Of a stretch of 64,000 nt of DNA, positions 42,153-50,956 are shown in pieces. Under the pieces are notes generated by a model, which saw nothing but the letters and a program-made list of their open reading frames with translations, was not told the DNA's origin and ran no database searches. The first letter of the stretch is position 1. Every line of letters starts with the position of its first letter. This DNA is from DTU089 sp002440045 (lineage in GTDB: Bacteria > Bacillota > Clostridia > Oscillospirales > Acutalibacteraceae): positions 1-64,000 of the forward strand of contig CALABP010000055.1 in NCBI GenBank assembly GCA_937885695.1. Direction: 5' to 3'. The position numbers were made by a program, and so were the translations under genes.

Positions 42153-43906
42153 AATTTTTGTTGGGCTATGGCTCGTGCGGAATAGCTTCGGGCGCAGAAA
42201 GCGCCTATGAAGGGCTTCTTGAGGGGCTTTGCGGCAATTCCGAAATTATAAAAGTCGGCTGTAACGGGCTTTGCTTTGCAGAGCCTGTTGTTGAAGCTCT
42301 TGGCGACGGCGGCGAAAGCGTCATTTACGGCAGAGTTGACAAAGAGTTTGCAAAAAAACTTGCACAGTCTGCGTCGTTTGACGATTTGCCCAAAGAACAT
42401 CGCCTGTCACCGGAAGAATTGAAATTTTTAACAAGCCAGACAAGAATTGTTCTTTCAAACTGCGGGAAAATCGACCCCGAAAGCCTTGATTCGTATCTTG
42501 ATGCAGGCGGATTTGAAGCGTTTAAAAAAGCTGTTTCTTTGGGAAGCGAAAATATTATAGAAGAAGTGCGCCTTTCGGGGCTTCGCGGCAGGGGCGGCGC
42601 GGGATTTCCCACGTATTTGAAGTGGCAGGCGGCAAAAAAGTCCGAAAGCGACGAAAAATATATCGTATGCAATGCCGACGAGGGCGACCCCGGTGCGTTT
42701 ATGGACAGGGCTGTGCTTGAAGGCGACCCTTACAGCGTGCTTGAAGGTATGATGATTGCTGGGCTTGCAATAGGCGCGGATTACGGAATAATTTATGTAA
42801 GAGCCGAATATCCCTTGGCTGTAAAGCGCGTTAAAAAAGCAGTCGAAACGCTTAAAGAAAGAGGATTTATCGGAAAAAACGCTTTAGGCAGCGGCTTTGA
42901 CTTTGATTTTTATATAATGAAAGGCGCGGGCGCGTTCGTCTGCGGCGAAGAAACCGCATTGCTCGCTTCTTTGGGCGGCGGCAGGGGAATGCCCGTTACA
43001 AAACCGCCGTTTCCTGCGCAAAAGGGCTTTAGGGGTAAGCCCACAAATATAAATAACGTTGAAACTCTTGCAAACATACCTTACATAATAAGGCACGGCG
43101 GCGAGAATTTTGCAAAACTCGGCACAGAAAAAAGCAAGGGCACAAAGGTGTTTGCGCTTGCGGGCAAAATAAAACGCGGCGGACTTGTCGAAGTGCCTAT
43201 GGGTATGACAATAAGAGAAATTGTTTTTGACATATGCGGCGGCATAAAAAACGACGCCGCAATAAAAGCAGTTCAAATGGGCGGCCCGTCGGGCGGGTGT
43301 ATCCCCGAAAGCCTTCTTTCTACGCCTGTTGATTACGAAAGTATTGCAAAAACGGGCGCAATAATGGGCTCGGGCGGAATGATTGTTATGGACGAAGGCA
43401 CCTGTATGGTCGATATGGCGCGCTTTTTTATGGATTTTACAAGCAAAGAAAGCTGCGGAAAGTGCGCCCCGTGCAGAATCGGCACAACAAGAATGCTTGA
43501 AACGCTTGAAAAAATCACTCGCGGCGACGGCGAAGAAAGCGATATAGAACGCCTTGTAAAAGACGGCGAGGCAATAAAAACAGGCGCGCTTTGCGGACTC
43601 GGAAATTCCGCGCCGAACCCCGTTCTTACAACCGTGAAATACTTTAAGGACGAATACGAAGCGCACATAAAAGAAAAACGCTGTCCCGCAAAAGAATGCA
43701 CGGCGTTAATAAGGTATGAAATATCAAAAGATAAGTGTAAAGGCTGTTCCCTTTGCAGCAAAAAATGCCCCGTTTCGGCAATAAGCGGCGAAATTAAAAA
43801 GCCGTTTTCAATAGACCCGAAAAGGTGCATACGCTGCGGCGCGTGTTTAGGTACATGCCGTTTCGGCGCAATATCAAAAGAAAGCGGGGCGAAGTGCTTT
43901 GACTGA
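42149..43906 (+). CDS. NuoF/HydB-like NADH-binding flavoprotein subunit (StnB-like)
   Basis: This 585-residue protein has four parts in order. An N-terminal thioredoxin-like region has Cys10, Cys38 and Cys42, only three of the usual four ligands. Then come the NADH/FMN core (GLRGRGGAGFP, NADEGDPGAFMDR), the [4Fe-4S] site CGKCAPCRIGT and two C-terminal ferredoxin clusters (CKGCSLCSKKCP, CIRCGACLGTC). This is the layout of HydB in electron-bifurcating hydrogenases and of StnB. FMN here is the likely bifurcation or NADH site. It overlaps the next gene by 8 nt. Confidence 0.92.
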   Translation: MKFLLGYGSCGIASGAESAYEGLLEGLCGNSEIIKVGCNGLCFAEPVVEALGDGGESVIYGRVDKEFAKKLAQSASFDDLPKEHRLSPEELKFLTSQTRIVLSNCGKIDPESLDSYLDAGGFEAFKKAVSLGSENIIEEVRLSGLRGRGGAGFPTYLKWQAAKKSESDEKYIVCNADEGDPGAFMDRAVLEGDPYSVLEGMMIAGLAIGADYGIIYVRAEYPLAVKRVKKAVETLKERGFIGKNALGSGFDFDFYIMKGAGAFVCGEETALLASLGGGRGMPVTKPPFPAQKGFRGKPTNINNVETLANIPYIIRHGGENFAKLGTEKSKGTKVFALAGKIKRGGLVEVPMGMTIREIVFDICGGIKNDAAIKAVQMGGPSGGCIPESLLSTPVDYESIAKTGAIMGSGGMIVMDEGTCMVDMARFFMDFTSKESCGKCAPCRIGTTRMLETLEKITRGDGEESDIERLVKDGEAIKTGALCGLGNSAPNPVLTTVKYFKDEYEAHIKEKRCPAKECTALIRYEISKDKCKGCSLCSKKCPVSAISGEIKKPFSIDPKRCIRCGACLGTCRFGAISKESGAKCFD

Positions 43907-46208
43907 AGTTAATATTATTGCGGACGGCAAAAAAATCAAGGCGTTTCGCGAAATGACGCTGCTCGACAACTTGCTTTGCAACGGCTTTGACGTGCCGCAT
44001 CTTTGCCACAATAAAGAGCTTGAAGCCTACGGCGGGTGCGGACTTTGCATTGTAGAGGTCGAAGGCTCAAGAAAGCCTTTGCGCGCGTGCTCCGTTACGG
44101 TGAGCGAGGGGATGTGCGTTACAACGAAAAGCGAAGCGCTTGAAAAAAGCCGCGAAGCAACGCTTTCGTTTTTGTGCTCCGACCATTCGGGCGACTGTAA
44201 AGCTCCGTGCTTTTACGCCTGCCCCACGCATCACGATGTTCAGGGCTATGTCGGGCTTATAGCAAACGGAAAAACCAAAGAAGCGCTTGAAATTATAATG
44301 CGCGACAATCCGCTTCCGTCGTCAATCGGCAGGGTATGCCCGCATCCGTGCGAGAAAAAATGCAGGCGTTCTTTTGTAGACGAGCCCGTTTCAATATGCG
44401 CCCTTAAACGCTTTGCCGCCGATGAAGAAGAGGTTGCTTTAGCAAAAAAAGAAGATACATTTAAGCGTATTGCCGTTGTCGGCGGCGGCCCTGCGGGAAT
44501 TTCGTGCGCATATTTTTCGGCGCTTTCGGGTCACAGGGTCGAAATATTTGAGGCAAAAGACAGCTGCGGCGGAATGCTTCGTTACGGCATACCCGAATAC
44601 AGACTGCCTAAATCCGTGCTTAATAAAGAGATTGACGCCGTTTTAAAGCTCGGCGTTAAGGTGCATTACAACAAAATGCTCGGCAGAGATTTTTCTGTTG
44701 CCGATTTGAAAAATGAGTTTGACGCCGTGTTTATCGGAACAGGCGCTCAAAAAAGCGGCTCTTTAAGGTGTGAAAACGACAGCGCCGAGGGCGTTTTGGG
44801 CGGAATAGATTTTCTTTACGACGTGGCTGTCGGCAAATTAAAAACGCTTAGCGGAAAAATAGCCGTTGTCGGCGGCGGAAACACGGCAATCGACGCCGCA
44901 AGGACTGCCGTAAGGCTCGGCAAAACCGAAGTTACAATTATATACAGGCGCACAGAGAACGAAATGCCCGCAGAAAAGCTTGAAATTAAAGAAGCAAAAG
45001 AAGAGGGCGTAAGCTTCCGTTTTCTCGAAACGCCGTTAAGCGTTGTTTTAAACGGCGAAAAAGCCGCGGGGCTTGTGCTTCAAAAAATGAAACAGGGCGA
45101 GCCGGACTCAAGCGGCAGGCGGGCAAGCGTTCCGATTGAGGGTGCAACCGAAACGGTTTCTTTCGACCTTATAATTTCGGCTGTCGGTCAGCTTGTAAAA
45201 AACGACGGTCTTTCGGGAATCGAGCTTACCAAAAAGGGCACGGTTTCTGTTGACGAATCGACTTATATGACGTCTTTAGACGGCGTTTTTGCGGCGGGCG
45301 ACGTTATAAACAAAGGCCCCGATATAGCAATCCGCGCGATTGCCGGCGGAAAAAATGCCGCAAAGGCTATTGATGCATATCTTGCGGGCGAAAAAATCGA
45401 CATAAAAATGCCGCTGTTTTCCGAAAACAGAGATTTTGACCCTGATTCGCTTTCCCAAGAAGTCAAAAAGGCGCGCACTGAGCAAAGTGTTTTGCCGCCC
45501 GATGTAAGAAAGGCAAATTTCAGCGAAAGCACAAAGACGTTCACAAAAGAAGAGGCGCTGAAAGAAGCGTCGCGCTGTCTTGAATGCGGGTGCTCGGCGG
45601 TTTATGAATGCAAGCTTCTTCCGCTTATGCGCGAATACGGCAGCCTTTCTTCGCCTGAAAGCGGAAAAAAGCATAAAACCGAAAAAGACAAAAGCCACCC
45701 GTTTATTATCCGCGACTCGGGCAAGTGCATTCTTTGTGCGCTTTGCGTGCGCTCCTGCCGCGAAATAAGTAAAACCGAAACCTTGGGCCTTTTCGGCAGG
45801 GGATTCGGCACATTGCCGGAAACGGCGTTTTTTGAGCCGCTTTTAAAAAGCTCCTGCATTTCGTGCGGAGTTTGTGCCGCCGTTTGCCCGACAGGCGCTT
45901 TAAGCCTGAAAACGCCAGGCATAAAAAATGTGCCGCTTGAATTTTTTGATGAACACACGGTTTGCGGTCTTTGCGAAAGAAAATGCGGTTTTATAAAGCG
46001 CACTTCGGGCGGCAGGGTTACGCTTTTGCCCGACGATTTGAGAAAACACTGCTCTTACGGAATGTTTTTGCCCGTTTTAAAGGCGGCAAAAAGCCTTAAC
46101 ATAAGCGAAGAAAGCTTAAAAGAGGCTTCTGAAAAGCTTTTTTCGGATATGGAATATTTTGCGGGAAATAAAGAGTCTGTTATGTCTTTTGAATTTGAAT
46201 GCTTGTAA
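43899..46208 (+). CDS. Fused [2Fe-2S]/GltD-like FAD-NADPH oxidoreductase with ferredoxin domains (StnC-like)
   Basis: This 769-residue protein has an N-terminal complex-I-type [2Fe-2S] domain (Cys36, 47, 50, 64). Next is a GltD/NfnB-like region with two [4Fe-4S] sites (CFYACPTHHDVQGY; CPHPCEKKC), FAD site VVGGGPAGIS (191-200), NADPH site VVGGGNTAIDAAR (about 325) and closing AAGD-DIAIRAIAGGK. A C-terminal ferredoxin pair (CILCALCVRSC; CISCGVCAAVCP) and an extra CGLCERKC follow. It has no hydrogenase H-cluster or formate dehydrogenase domain. With the two preceding genes it fits the Sporomusa-type transhydrogenase, which couples NADH, NADPH and ferredoxin. Confidence 0.85.
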   Translation: MTEVNIIADGKKIKAFREMTLLDNLLCNGFDVPHLCHNKELEAYGGCGLCIVEVEGSRKPLRACSVTVSEGMCVTTKSEALEKSREATLSFLCSDHSGDCKAPCFYACPTHHDVQGYVGLIANGKTKEALEIIMRDNPLPSSIGRVCPHPCEKKCRRSFVDEPVSICALKRFAADEEEVALAKKEDTFKRIAVVGGGPAGISCAYFSALSGHRVEIFEAKDSCGGMLRYGIPEYRLPKSVLNKEIDAVLKLGVKVHYNKMLGRDFSVADLKNEFDAVFIGTGAQKSGSLRCENDSAEGVLGGIDFLYDVAVGKLKTLSGKIAVVGGGNTAIDAARTAVRLGKTEVTIIYRRTENEMPAEKLEIKEAKEEGVSFRFLETPLSVVLNGEKAAGLVLQKMKQGEPDSSGRRASVPIEGATETVSFDLIISAVGQLVKNDGLSGIELTKKGTVSVDESTYMTSLDGVFAAGDVINKGPDIAIRAIAGGKNAAKAIDAYLAGEKIDIKMPLFSENRDFDPDSLSQEVKKARTEQSVLPPDVRKANFSESTKTFTKEEALKEASRCLECGCSAVYECKLLPLMREYGSLSSPESGKKHKTEKDKSHPFIIRDSGKCILCALCVRSCREISKTETLGLFGRGFGTLPETAFFEPLLKSSCISCGVCAAVCPTGALSLKTPGIKNVPLEFFDEHTVCGLCERKCGFIKRTSGGRVTLLPDDLRKHCSYGMFLPVLKAAKSLNISEESLKEASEKLFSDMEYFAGNKESVMSFEFECL

Positions 46209-46215
46209 GATTTAC

Positions 46216-46303
46216 CAAAAATCAGGTGCGATTTTCGGTGAATGTGACGGCAACGCCGCAAGAGCCTTGTATATTGCCGTTTCTAAGGCGCACACCCGAT
46301 TTT
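46216..46303 (+). terminator. Large branched hairpin after the flavoprotein operon
   Basis: The outer stem AAAAATC-GGTG-CG (46216-46229) pairs with CG-CACC-GATTTTT (46288-46303). Inside is a second perfect stem ACGGCAA/TTGCCGT. The closing T5 makes it a plausible terminator, but the extra inner structure could also mean a small RNA. Confidence 0.6.
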
Positions 46304-46352
46304 TACGGCTTAAAAATTAATATTTATTAACATAAAAAAAGCATTTTTTCTA

Positions 46353-46382
46353 TTGACATTCACCCCCGAAATGTAATATAAT
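46353..46382 (+). promoter_or_regulatory. Promoter of the cohesin-like surface protein gene
   Basis: A perfect TTGACA (46353-46358) is followed by 18 nt and a perfect TATAAT (46377-46382). The 80-nt leader can fold through AAGTATT/AATACTT. Confidence 0.85.
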
Positions 46383-46472
46383 CATCGCAGGCTTATAAGT
46401 ATTCCTATGCTTCTGCATTCGCAATACTTCGGCACGGCTTATGCCACAATGACTTAGTAAAGGAAGATTTAA

Positions 46473-47558
46473 ATGAAGAAAGTTCTTTCAATCGTTCTTT
46501 CGGTTATGATTCTCATCATCGCCGTTATGCCTTCTGCGGCTGCTCTTACCGTTCCTGCGGCAGACCTCAGAGTTACAAAGGGCGCTTACAACGGCAATCC
46601 GCAGACGATTGACACAGTTACCGACAAAGTGTTCACAGTTGTGGTCTCACTCCCGGCTGTTAAGGGTCTTACTGAGGTTGCAATGCACATTCAGTTTGAC
46701 AAAAACGTACTTAAATATGTAGGCGGCGGTCAGGCTTATAAAGTTGTTGACGGCGACAACTATCCCTACTATGAAGGCGGTATGTTCGCTTGCAACACCA
46801 AGACCGTTAAACCCGATGAGTTTTCATTCGGAATGGTAGTATCGGAGCCTTTGACCAAAAACAACTCCAGAGATTTTGCTTATCTTACCTTTGAAGTTAT
46901 CGACAGCTCAAAAACTTCTACAACCCTTAATTTCTATGTAAATAAGTTTACGACCGAAGATGGCGATAACACTAACGATATCAGCGCAACAACGCTTATC
47001 AAGTCATCAATCGTAAGATTGGATTTGCCGGCAGAGTCCACAAATCCCTCTTCGACAGAACCCGGCGGCAGTGATGCAAGCGACGAGGGCACAACAAAAA
47101 CTCCCTCTGTTTCTGACATCAACGCTCTTATCGAAAAGATTAAAGAGCTCCTTAAAAACAACGGCGCTTCAATCGAAGATTACATCGACGCTATCGTTAA
47201 CATAATCGGCAATGCCGACATCGCAGATATGATTGAACAGATTATCGGCGGCAACATCGACATCGGCGACGGTTTCCTTGATTGGATTAAAAATATCGGT
47301 ATCGACTTCGGTTCTTTTGAAGAGATTCTTAACAAAATCATCGAATTCTTCAAAAACCTCTTTAATCCCGGCGGCGATACACCCGCTTCTTCAAATGTTC
47401 AGACAACCAATGCAGGCGGCAACAACCTCAACACCACAAGCAAGGGTTCTCAGAACGGCTCCGAAAACACAGGCGATGCAGGCATAGCTCTTGCGGCTAC
47501 GGTTTGCGTTGCGGCTGCTGCGGCATTCGTACTTACGAGAAAGAAAAAGGAAGACTGA
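46473..47558 (+). CDS. Secreted cohesin-like protein with C-terminal membrane/wall anchor
   Basis: This 361-residue protein has a signal peptide (MKKVLSIVLSVMILIIAVMPSAAA) and a beta-sandwich of about 150 residues. The pattern is that of cohesin-type domains (FTVVVSLPAVKGLTEVAMHIQFDKNVLKYVG, SRDFAYLTFEVID). A Ser/Thr/Gly linker follows, then an unusual acidic Ile/Asp-rich helical region (about 210-300), a second linker and a C-terminal NTGDAG-hydrophobic-RKKKED anchor, a sortase-like signal variant. Gene has an excellent promoter and ribosome site. It may hold dockerin proteins, but none is in the window, so it could equally be a stand-alone surface protein. Confidence 0.75.
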   Translation: MKKVLSIVLSVMILIIAVMPSAAALTVPAADLRVTKGAYNGNPQTIDTVTDKVFTVVVSLPAVKGLTEVAMHIQFDKNVLKYVGGGQAYKVVDGDNYPYYEGGMFACNTKTVKPDEFSFGMVVSEPLTKNNSRDFAYLTFEVIDSSKTSTTLNFYVNKFTTEDGDNTNDISATTLIKSSIVRLDLPAESTNPSSTEPGGSDASDEGTTKTPSVSDINALIEKIKELLKNNGASIEDYIDAIVNIIGNADIADMIEQIIGGNIDIGDGFLDWIKNIGIDFGSFEEILNKIIEFFKNLFNPGGDTPASSNVQTTNAGGNNLNTTSKGSQNGSENTGDAGIALAATVCVAAAAAFVLTRKKKED

Positions 47559-47603
47559 TTTTTTAACCGAGCTTTCTTTTCTTAACTAAATCTTGAATTT
47601 ATA

Positions 47604-47638
47604 CCCCGAAAGCTTCGGCTTTCGGGGATTGTTTTTTT
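47604..47638 (+). terminator. Terminator after the cohesin-like gene
   Basis: A perfect CCCCGAAAGC / GCTTTCGGGG stem with TTCG tetraloop, followed by ATTG and T7. Confidence 0.92.
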
Positions 47639-47696
47639 CTTTCCTTTTATAAGATTTGTTCTGCGGCGTTGAATGCGAAAAAATTCCAGAAAACTA

Positions 47697-47725
47697 TAGA
47701 AATTTGCTTTTTAATAAAGTATAAT
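47697..47725 (+). promoter_or_regulatory. Candidate promoter of the MFS gene
   Basis: TAGAAA (47697-47702) is followed by 17 nt and TATAAT (47720-47725). The -35 is weak. Confidence 0.45.
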
Positions 47726-47763
47726 ATTGCCACTGATTTTAAGGCTTTTAAGGCGGTCGAAAA

Positions 47764-49008
47764 ATGTCTGATTCAATGAATTTCAAACGAACAAAGCTTG
47801 CGTGTTATACGGCGTATTTCACAATGTCCTCGGTGTTTTGTCTGTCGCCGCTGTTGTTTGCAACATTTCACAATACATACGGCGTGTCGTATACGCTTCT
47901 CGGAACGCTTGTGCTTGTGAATTTTTGCACCCAGCTTACAATCGACCTTATTTTTTCGTTTTTCTCAAAACATTTTAATATAGCAAAAACCGTAAGGGTA
48001 ATGCCGATTATAACCTCCGTCGGTATGGCTTTTTATGCGTTAAGCCCCATAATAATGCCGAATAACGTTTATATCGGCTTGGTTTTGGGAACCGTGCTTT
48101 TTTCTGTTTCCGCAGGACTTTCCGAGGTGCTTTTAAACCCGATGATAGCCGCAATACCGTCTAAAGACCCGCAGCGCGATATGAGCTTTCTTCATTCGCT
48201 TTATGCTTTCGGCGTTGTAACAACAGTGGTTTTAAGCACGCTGTTTTTCAAGGTGTTCGGCACTGAAAACTGGTCTTATTTAATGGGCTTTTTTGCGGTG
48301 CTTCCGCTTGCGGCTTCGGTTATGTTTTTTCTTTCGCCTATACCGGAAATGTCTGACAGCGGCGAAAATAAAAGCGGCAAATCAGCCGTAAAGAAAAATG
48401 TCGGGCTTATGCTTTGCGTGCTTTGCATATTTTTCGGCAGCTGCGCCGAAAACACAATGTCAAACTGGATTTCAAGCTATGTTGAAAAAGCTTTGAGCAT
48501 TGACAAGGCAGTAGGCGATATTCTCGGAATGGCTGTTTTTGCGGTGCTTCTCGGAGTGGGCAGATTTACTTATTCGCGTTTTGGCAAAAACATAAACCGC
48601 GTGCTGTTTTTCAGTATGCTCGGCGCGGCTTTGTGTTATATTACGGCGGCTCTTTCAAACAGCGCTGTTGCCGCTTTTGTCGCATGCGCTCTTACGGGCA
48701 TTTTTGTTGCAATGCTTTGGCCCGGAACGCTTATTATGATGGAAGAAAATCTGCCCGGAATGGGTGTTGCCGCATATGCGCTTATGGCGGCGGGCGGTGA
48801 CCTCGGCGCTTCTGTTGCGCCGCAGCTTATGGGAATTGTGGTTGATAATGTATCGGAAAGTGCTTTCGCTGTTGATATGGGTGCGCGGCTTAACCTGTTG
48901 CCCGAACAAATCGGGCTTAAATCCGGTATGCTTGTAAGCGCAATTTTCCCGATAGCGGGCGCGGTACTGCTCATCTTTACTTTGAGATATTTTAAAAAGC
49001 AAAAATAA
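47764..49008 (+). CDS. MFS transporter
   Basis: This 414-residue protein has twelve predicted membrane helices and a central cytoplasmic loop rich in Lys and Ser (about 200-215). Features such as NFCTQLTIDLIFSFFSKHF, GLSEVLLNPMIAAIPS and a C-half FVACALTGIFVAMLWPGTLIMMEE resemble the FucP/sugar-permease-like branch of MFS seen in Clostridia. Substrate not deducible. It is transcribed alone, between two terminators. Confidence 0.85.
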   Translation: MSDSMNFKRTKLACYTAYFTMSSVFCLSPLLFATFHNTYGVSYTLLGTLVLVNFCTQLTIDLIFSFFSKHFNIAKTVRVMPIITSVGMAFYALSPIIMPNNVYIGLVLGTVLFSVSAGLSEVLLNPMIAAIPSKDPQRDMSFLHSLYAFGVVTTVVLSTLFFKVFGTENWSYLMGFFAVLPLAASVMFFLSPIPEMSDSGENKSGKSAVKKNVGLMLCVLCIFFGSCAENTMSNWISSYVEKALSIDKAVGDILGMAVFAVLLGVGRFTYSRFGKNINRVLFFSMLGAALCYITAALSNSAVAAFVACALTGIFVAMLWPGTLIMMEENLPGMGVAAYALMAAGGDLGASVAPQLMGIVVDNVSESAFAVDMGARLNLLPEQIGLKSGMLVSAIFPIAGAVLLIFTLRYFKKQK

Positions 49009-49018
49009 ATTATCTTAG

Positions 49019-49100
49019 GCATAAGAGCATTGAACCGCATCGGTTCGACGCTCTTATGCTATATTTACGGTGCGAAATTCGTGCCGTATTTTTTATTTTT
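49019..49100 (+). terminator. Double hairpin terminator after the MFS gene
   Basis: A first stem GCATAAGAGC...GCTCTTATGC (49019-49059) has an inner GAACCG/CGGTTC. A second, TACGG...CCGTA (49066-49088), is followed by T-rich DNA (TTTTTTATTTTT). Confidence 0.8.
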
Positions 49101-49237
49101 GACCATTCTGTGCGCGTTTAGTGCAATTTTACTAAATATAGGTGCAAAAAATTGGCGCACACGCCGCGACAGAATATGGTAAAATAAATATACAATATCG
49201 CGGCGATTTCAGCCGTAAAATATAAGGGGGTATTTAC

Positions 49238-50944
49238 TTGAAAAAAGTAATATCTGTATTACTCGCACTTTTACTCGTTGCCTCGATGCTTTCGGTTGCA
49301 GCTTTTGCCGAAAGCGGCAGTGACCTTAAAATAGCCGTCGCGTCCGATTTGCATTATTGCAGAACGCCCGAGGCTATTGAGGGCCCTTCGGTCGGCTCCA
49401 TTGACGACCCGATTTATTGGTATGCAAACCGACGCGCCGCAATGGAAACCGAAAGCGGCTTTATAATCGACGAGTTTTTAAAGCAGTGTGCCGACAGCGA
49501 CTGCGATTATGTTCTTATTTCGGGTGACCTTGCCGACAGCGGCAGAAGATACCCCGAAGAGCATTATGATGTTGCCGAAAAGCTCAGAAAATTTGAAGCC
49601 GAAACAGGTAAAGACGTTTTTGTTATAGACGGCAATCACGACCTCGGCGAAGATACTATGACCGACGTTGATGATTTCAAAAAAATTTATGCTGATTTCG
49701 GATATGATAAGGCGCTTGAAACACTTGACGGGACTTGCTCTTACACAGCAAATCTCGGCGAAAAATATCGCCTTATCGCACTTGATTCGTGCGACCCGAC
49801 AGCTTCGACTGCCGACGGAATGAATGCCGAAAGGGTTGACTGGGTAATAACTCAGGCGAAGCTTGCCAAAAATGACGGGCGCTATCCGATACTTATGATG
49901 CACCACAATCTTCTTGACCATATGCCGCTCCAAAGGGTGTTCAGCAAAAACTTTATAGTTAAATTTCATTATTCTACAGCTGAGCTTTTTGCCGACGCGG
50001 GGATAAAAATTGTTATTTCCGGACACGAGCATTGCAGTGACGCGACATCGTACACAAGCGGACTCGGCAATACGATATATGACTTTGCCACTACTTCACT
50101 CACGATGTATCCCACAGCGTACAGGGTATTTGAATTTTCGGATTCCGAAATATCGTATACTGCAAAAACAATAGAAAGCATAGATACTGCGGCGCTTACA
50201 GGCGCAGTTTCGGGCTACAGCGACGAGCAGATTGCACTTATGAACGCAGGGCTTAACAGTTATGCCAAAGGCTTTCTTAAAGCGGGCGTTCAGTACCGTC
50301 TTGAGCGTTCACTCTCTATGGAAAAGCTTGGTGTAAGTGAGGACGCGCCTTATTATGAGCTTGTGAAAAATGCCGTTGATACGTTGCTTCTTCTCTTAAA
50401 CAAGCCTCTTTACGGCGAGGGAAGCGTAAGTGAAATCGCCTCGGGCTATAACATTGAAATACCGTCGACGCCCTATAAAACGGGGTGGGATCTTGCAACC
50501 GACCTTGTGGCGGCGCACTATGCCGGCGAAGAACCGTTTTCGCCCGACAGACCCGAAGTTACCGCTTTTTTGAGAACAGCGGCGGTTATCCTGCGCGAGC
50601 TTATGCCGAAGGTCGGCGCAGAGGTTTATTATGACGCGGCAAACGCATTGCTTGCCGCCGACGGAACATCGGATTTAAGTTCCGCAATTGTTTCTGATTT
50701 TTCGGGAGCAGACGGAATAACGCCTGCCGAGTATTTTATTTATTCGCTTGCTTCGCCCATTATTTACGGCTTTGCTTATGACGACGACGGTGTTAACGAC
50801 AATAACGGCGTTCTTTCGGGGTACGGTGAAAGCGAAAACAATGAGCTTTCAAACGGACTTGACGGCACTTTGGGTGAAATACTCAAAAAGCTTCAGTATA
50901 TTGTTCATTATCTTTTAAGAATATTTGATGTGATTTTGAAATAA
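49238..50944 (+). CDS. Secreted calcineurin-like metallophosphoesterase
   Basis: This 568-residue protein starts with TTG (AAGGGGG upstream) and has a signal peptide of about 24 residues (VISVLLALLLVASMLSVAAFA). The metallophosphoesterase metal motifs follow: ASDLHY, ISGDLAD, DGNHD, MMHHN and SGHEH, up to about residue 270. The remaining about 300 residues are helical and not recognised. It lacks a wall anchor. It is probably an exported phosphodiesterase or phosphatase for phosphate or nucleotide scavenging. The next gene, 12 nt downstream, has the same kind of activity. Confidence 0.87.
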   Translation: MKKVISVLLALLLVASMLSVAAFAESGSDLKIAVASDLHYCRTPEAIEGPSVGSIDDPIYWYANRRAAMETESGFIIDEFLKQCADSDCDYVLISGDLADSGRRYPEEHYDVAEKLRKFEAETGKDVFVIDGNHDLGEDTMTDVDDFKKIYADFGYDKALETLDGTCSYTANLGEKYRLIALDSCDPTASTADGMNAERVDWVITQAKLAKNDGRYPILMMHHNLLDHMPLQRVFSKNFIVKFHYSTAELFADAGIKIVISGHEHCSDATSYTSGLGNTIYDFATTSLTMYPTAYRVFEFSDSEISYTAKTIESIDTAALTGAVSGYSDEQIALMNAGLNSYAKGFLKAGVQYRLERSLSMEKLGVSEDAPYYELVKNAVDTLLLLLNKPLYGEGSVSEIASGYNIEIPSTPYKTGWDLATDLVAAHYAGEEPFSPDRPEVTAFLRTAAVILRELMPKVGAEVYYDAANALLAADGTSDLSSAIVSDFSGADGITPAEYFIYSLASPIIYGFAYDDDGVNDNNGVLSGYGESENNELSNGLDGTLGEILKKLQYIVHYLLRIFDVILK

Positions 50945-50956
50945 GAGGTGGCGGTT

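Noticed and set aside
43899..46208. Reading the 769-residue protein as an iron hydrogenase or formate dehydrogenase alpha subunit
   Set aside because: The N-terminal [2Fe-2S] domain is shared with those enzymes, but no H-cluster cysteine motifs or molybdopterin domain follow. The centre is a GltD/NfnB-type FAD/NADPH module.
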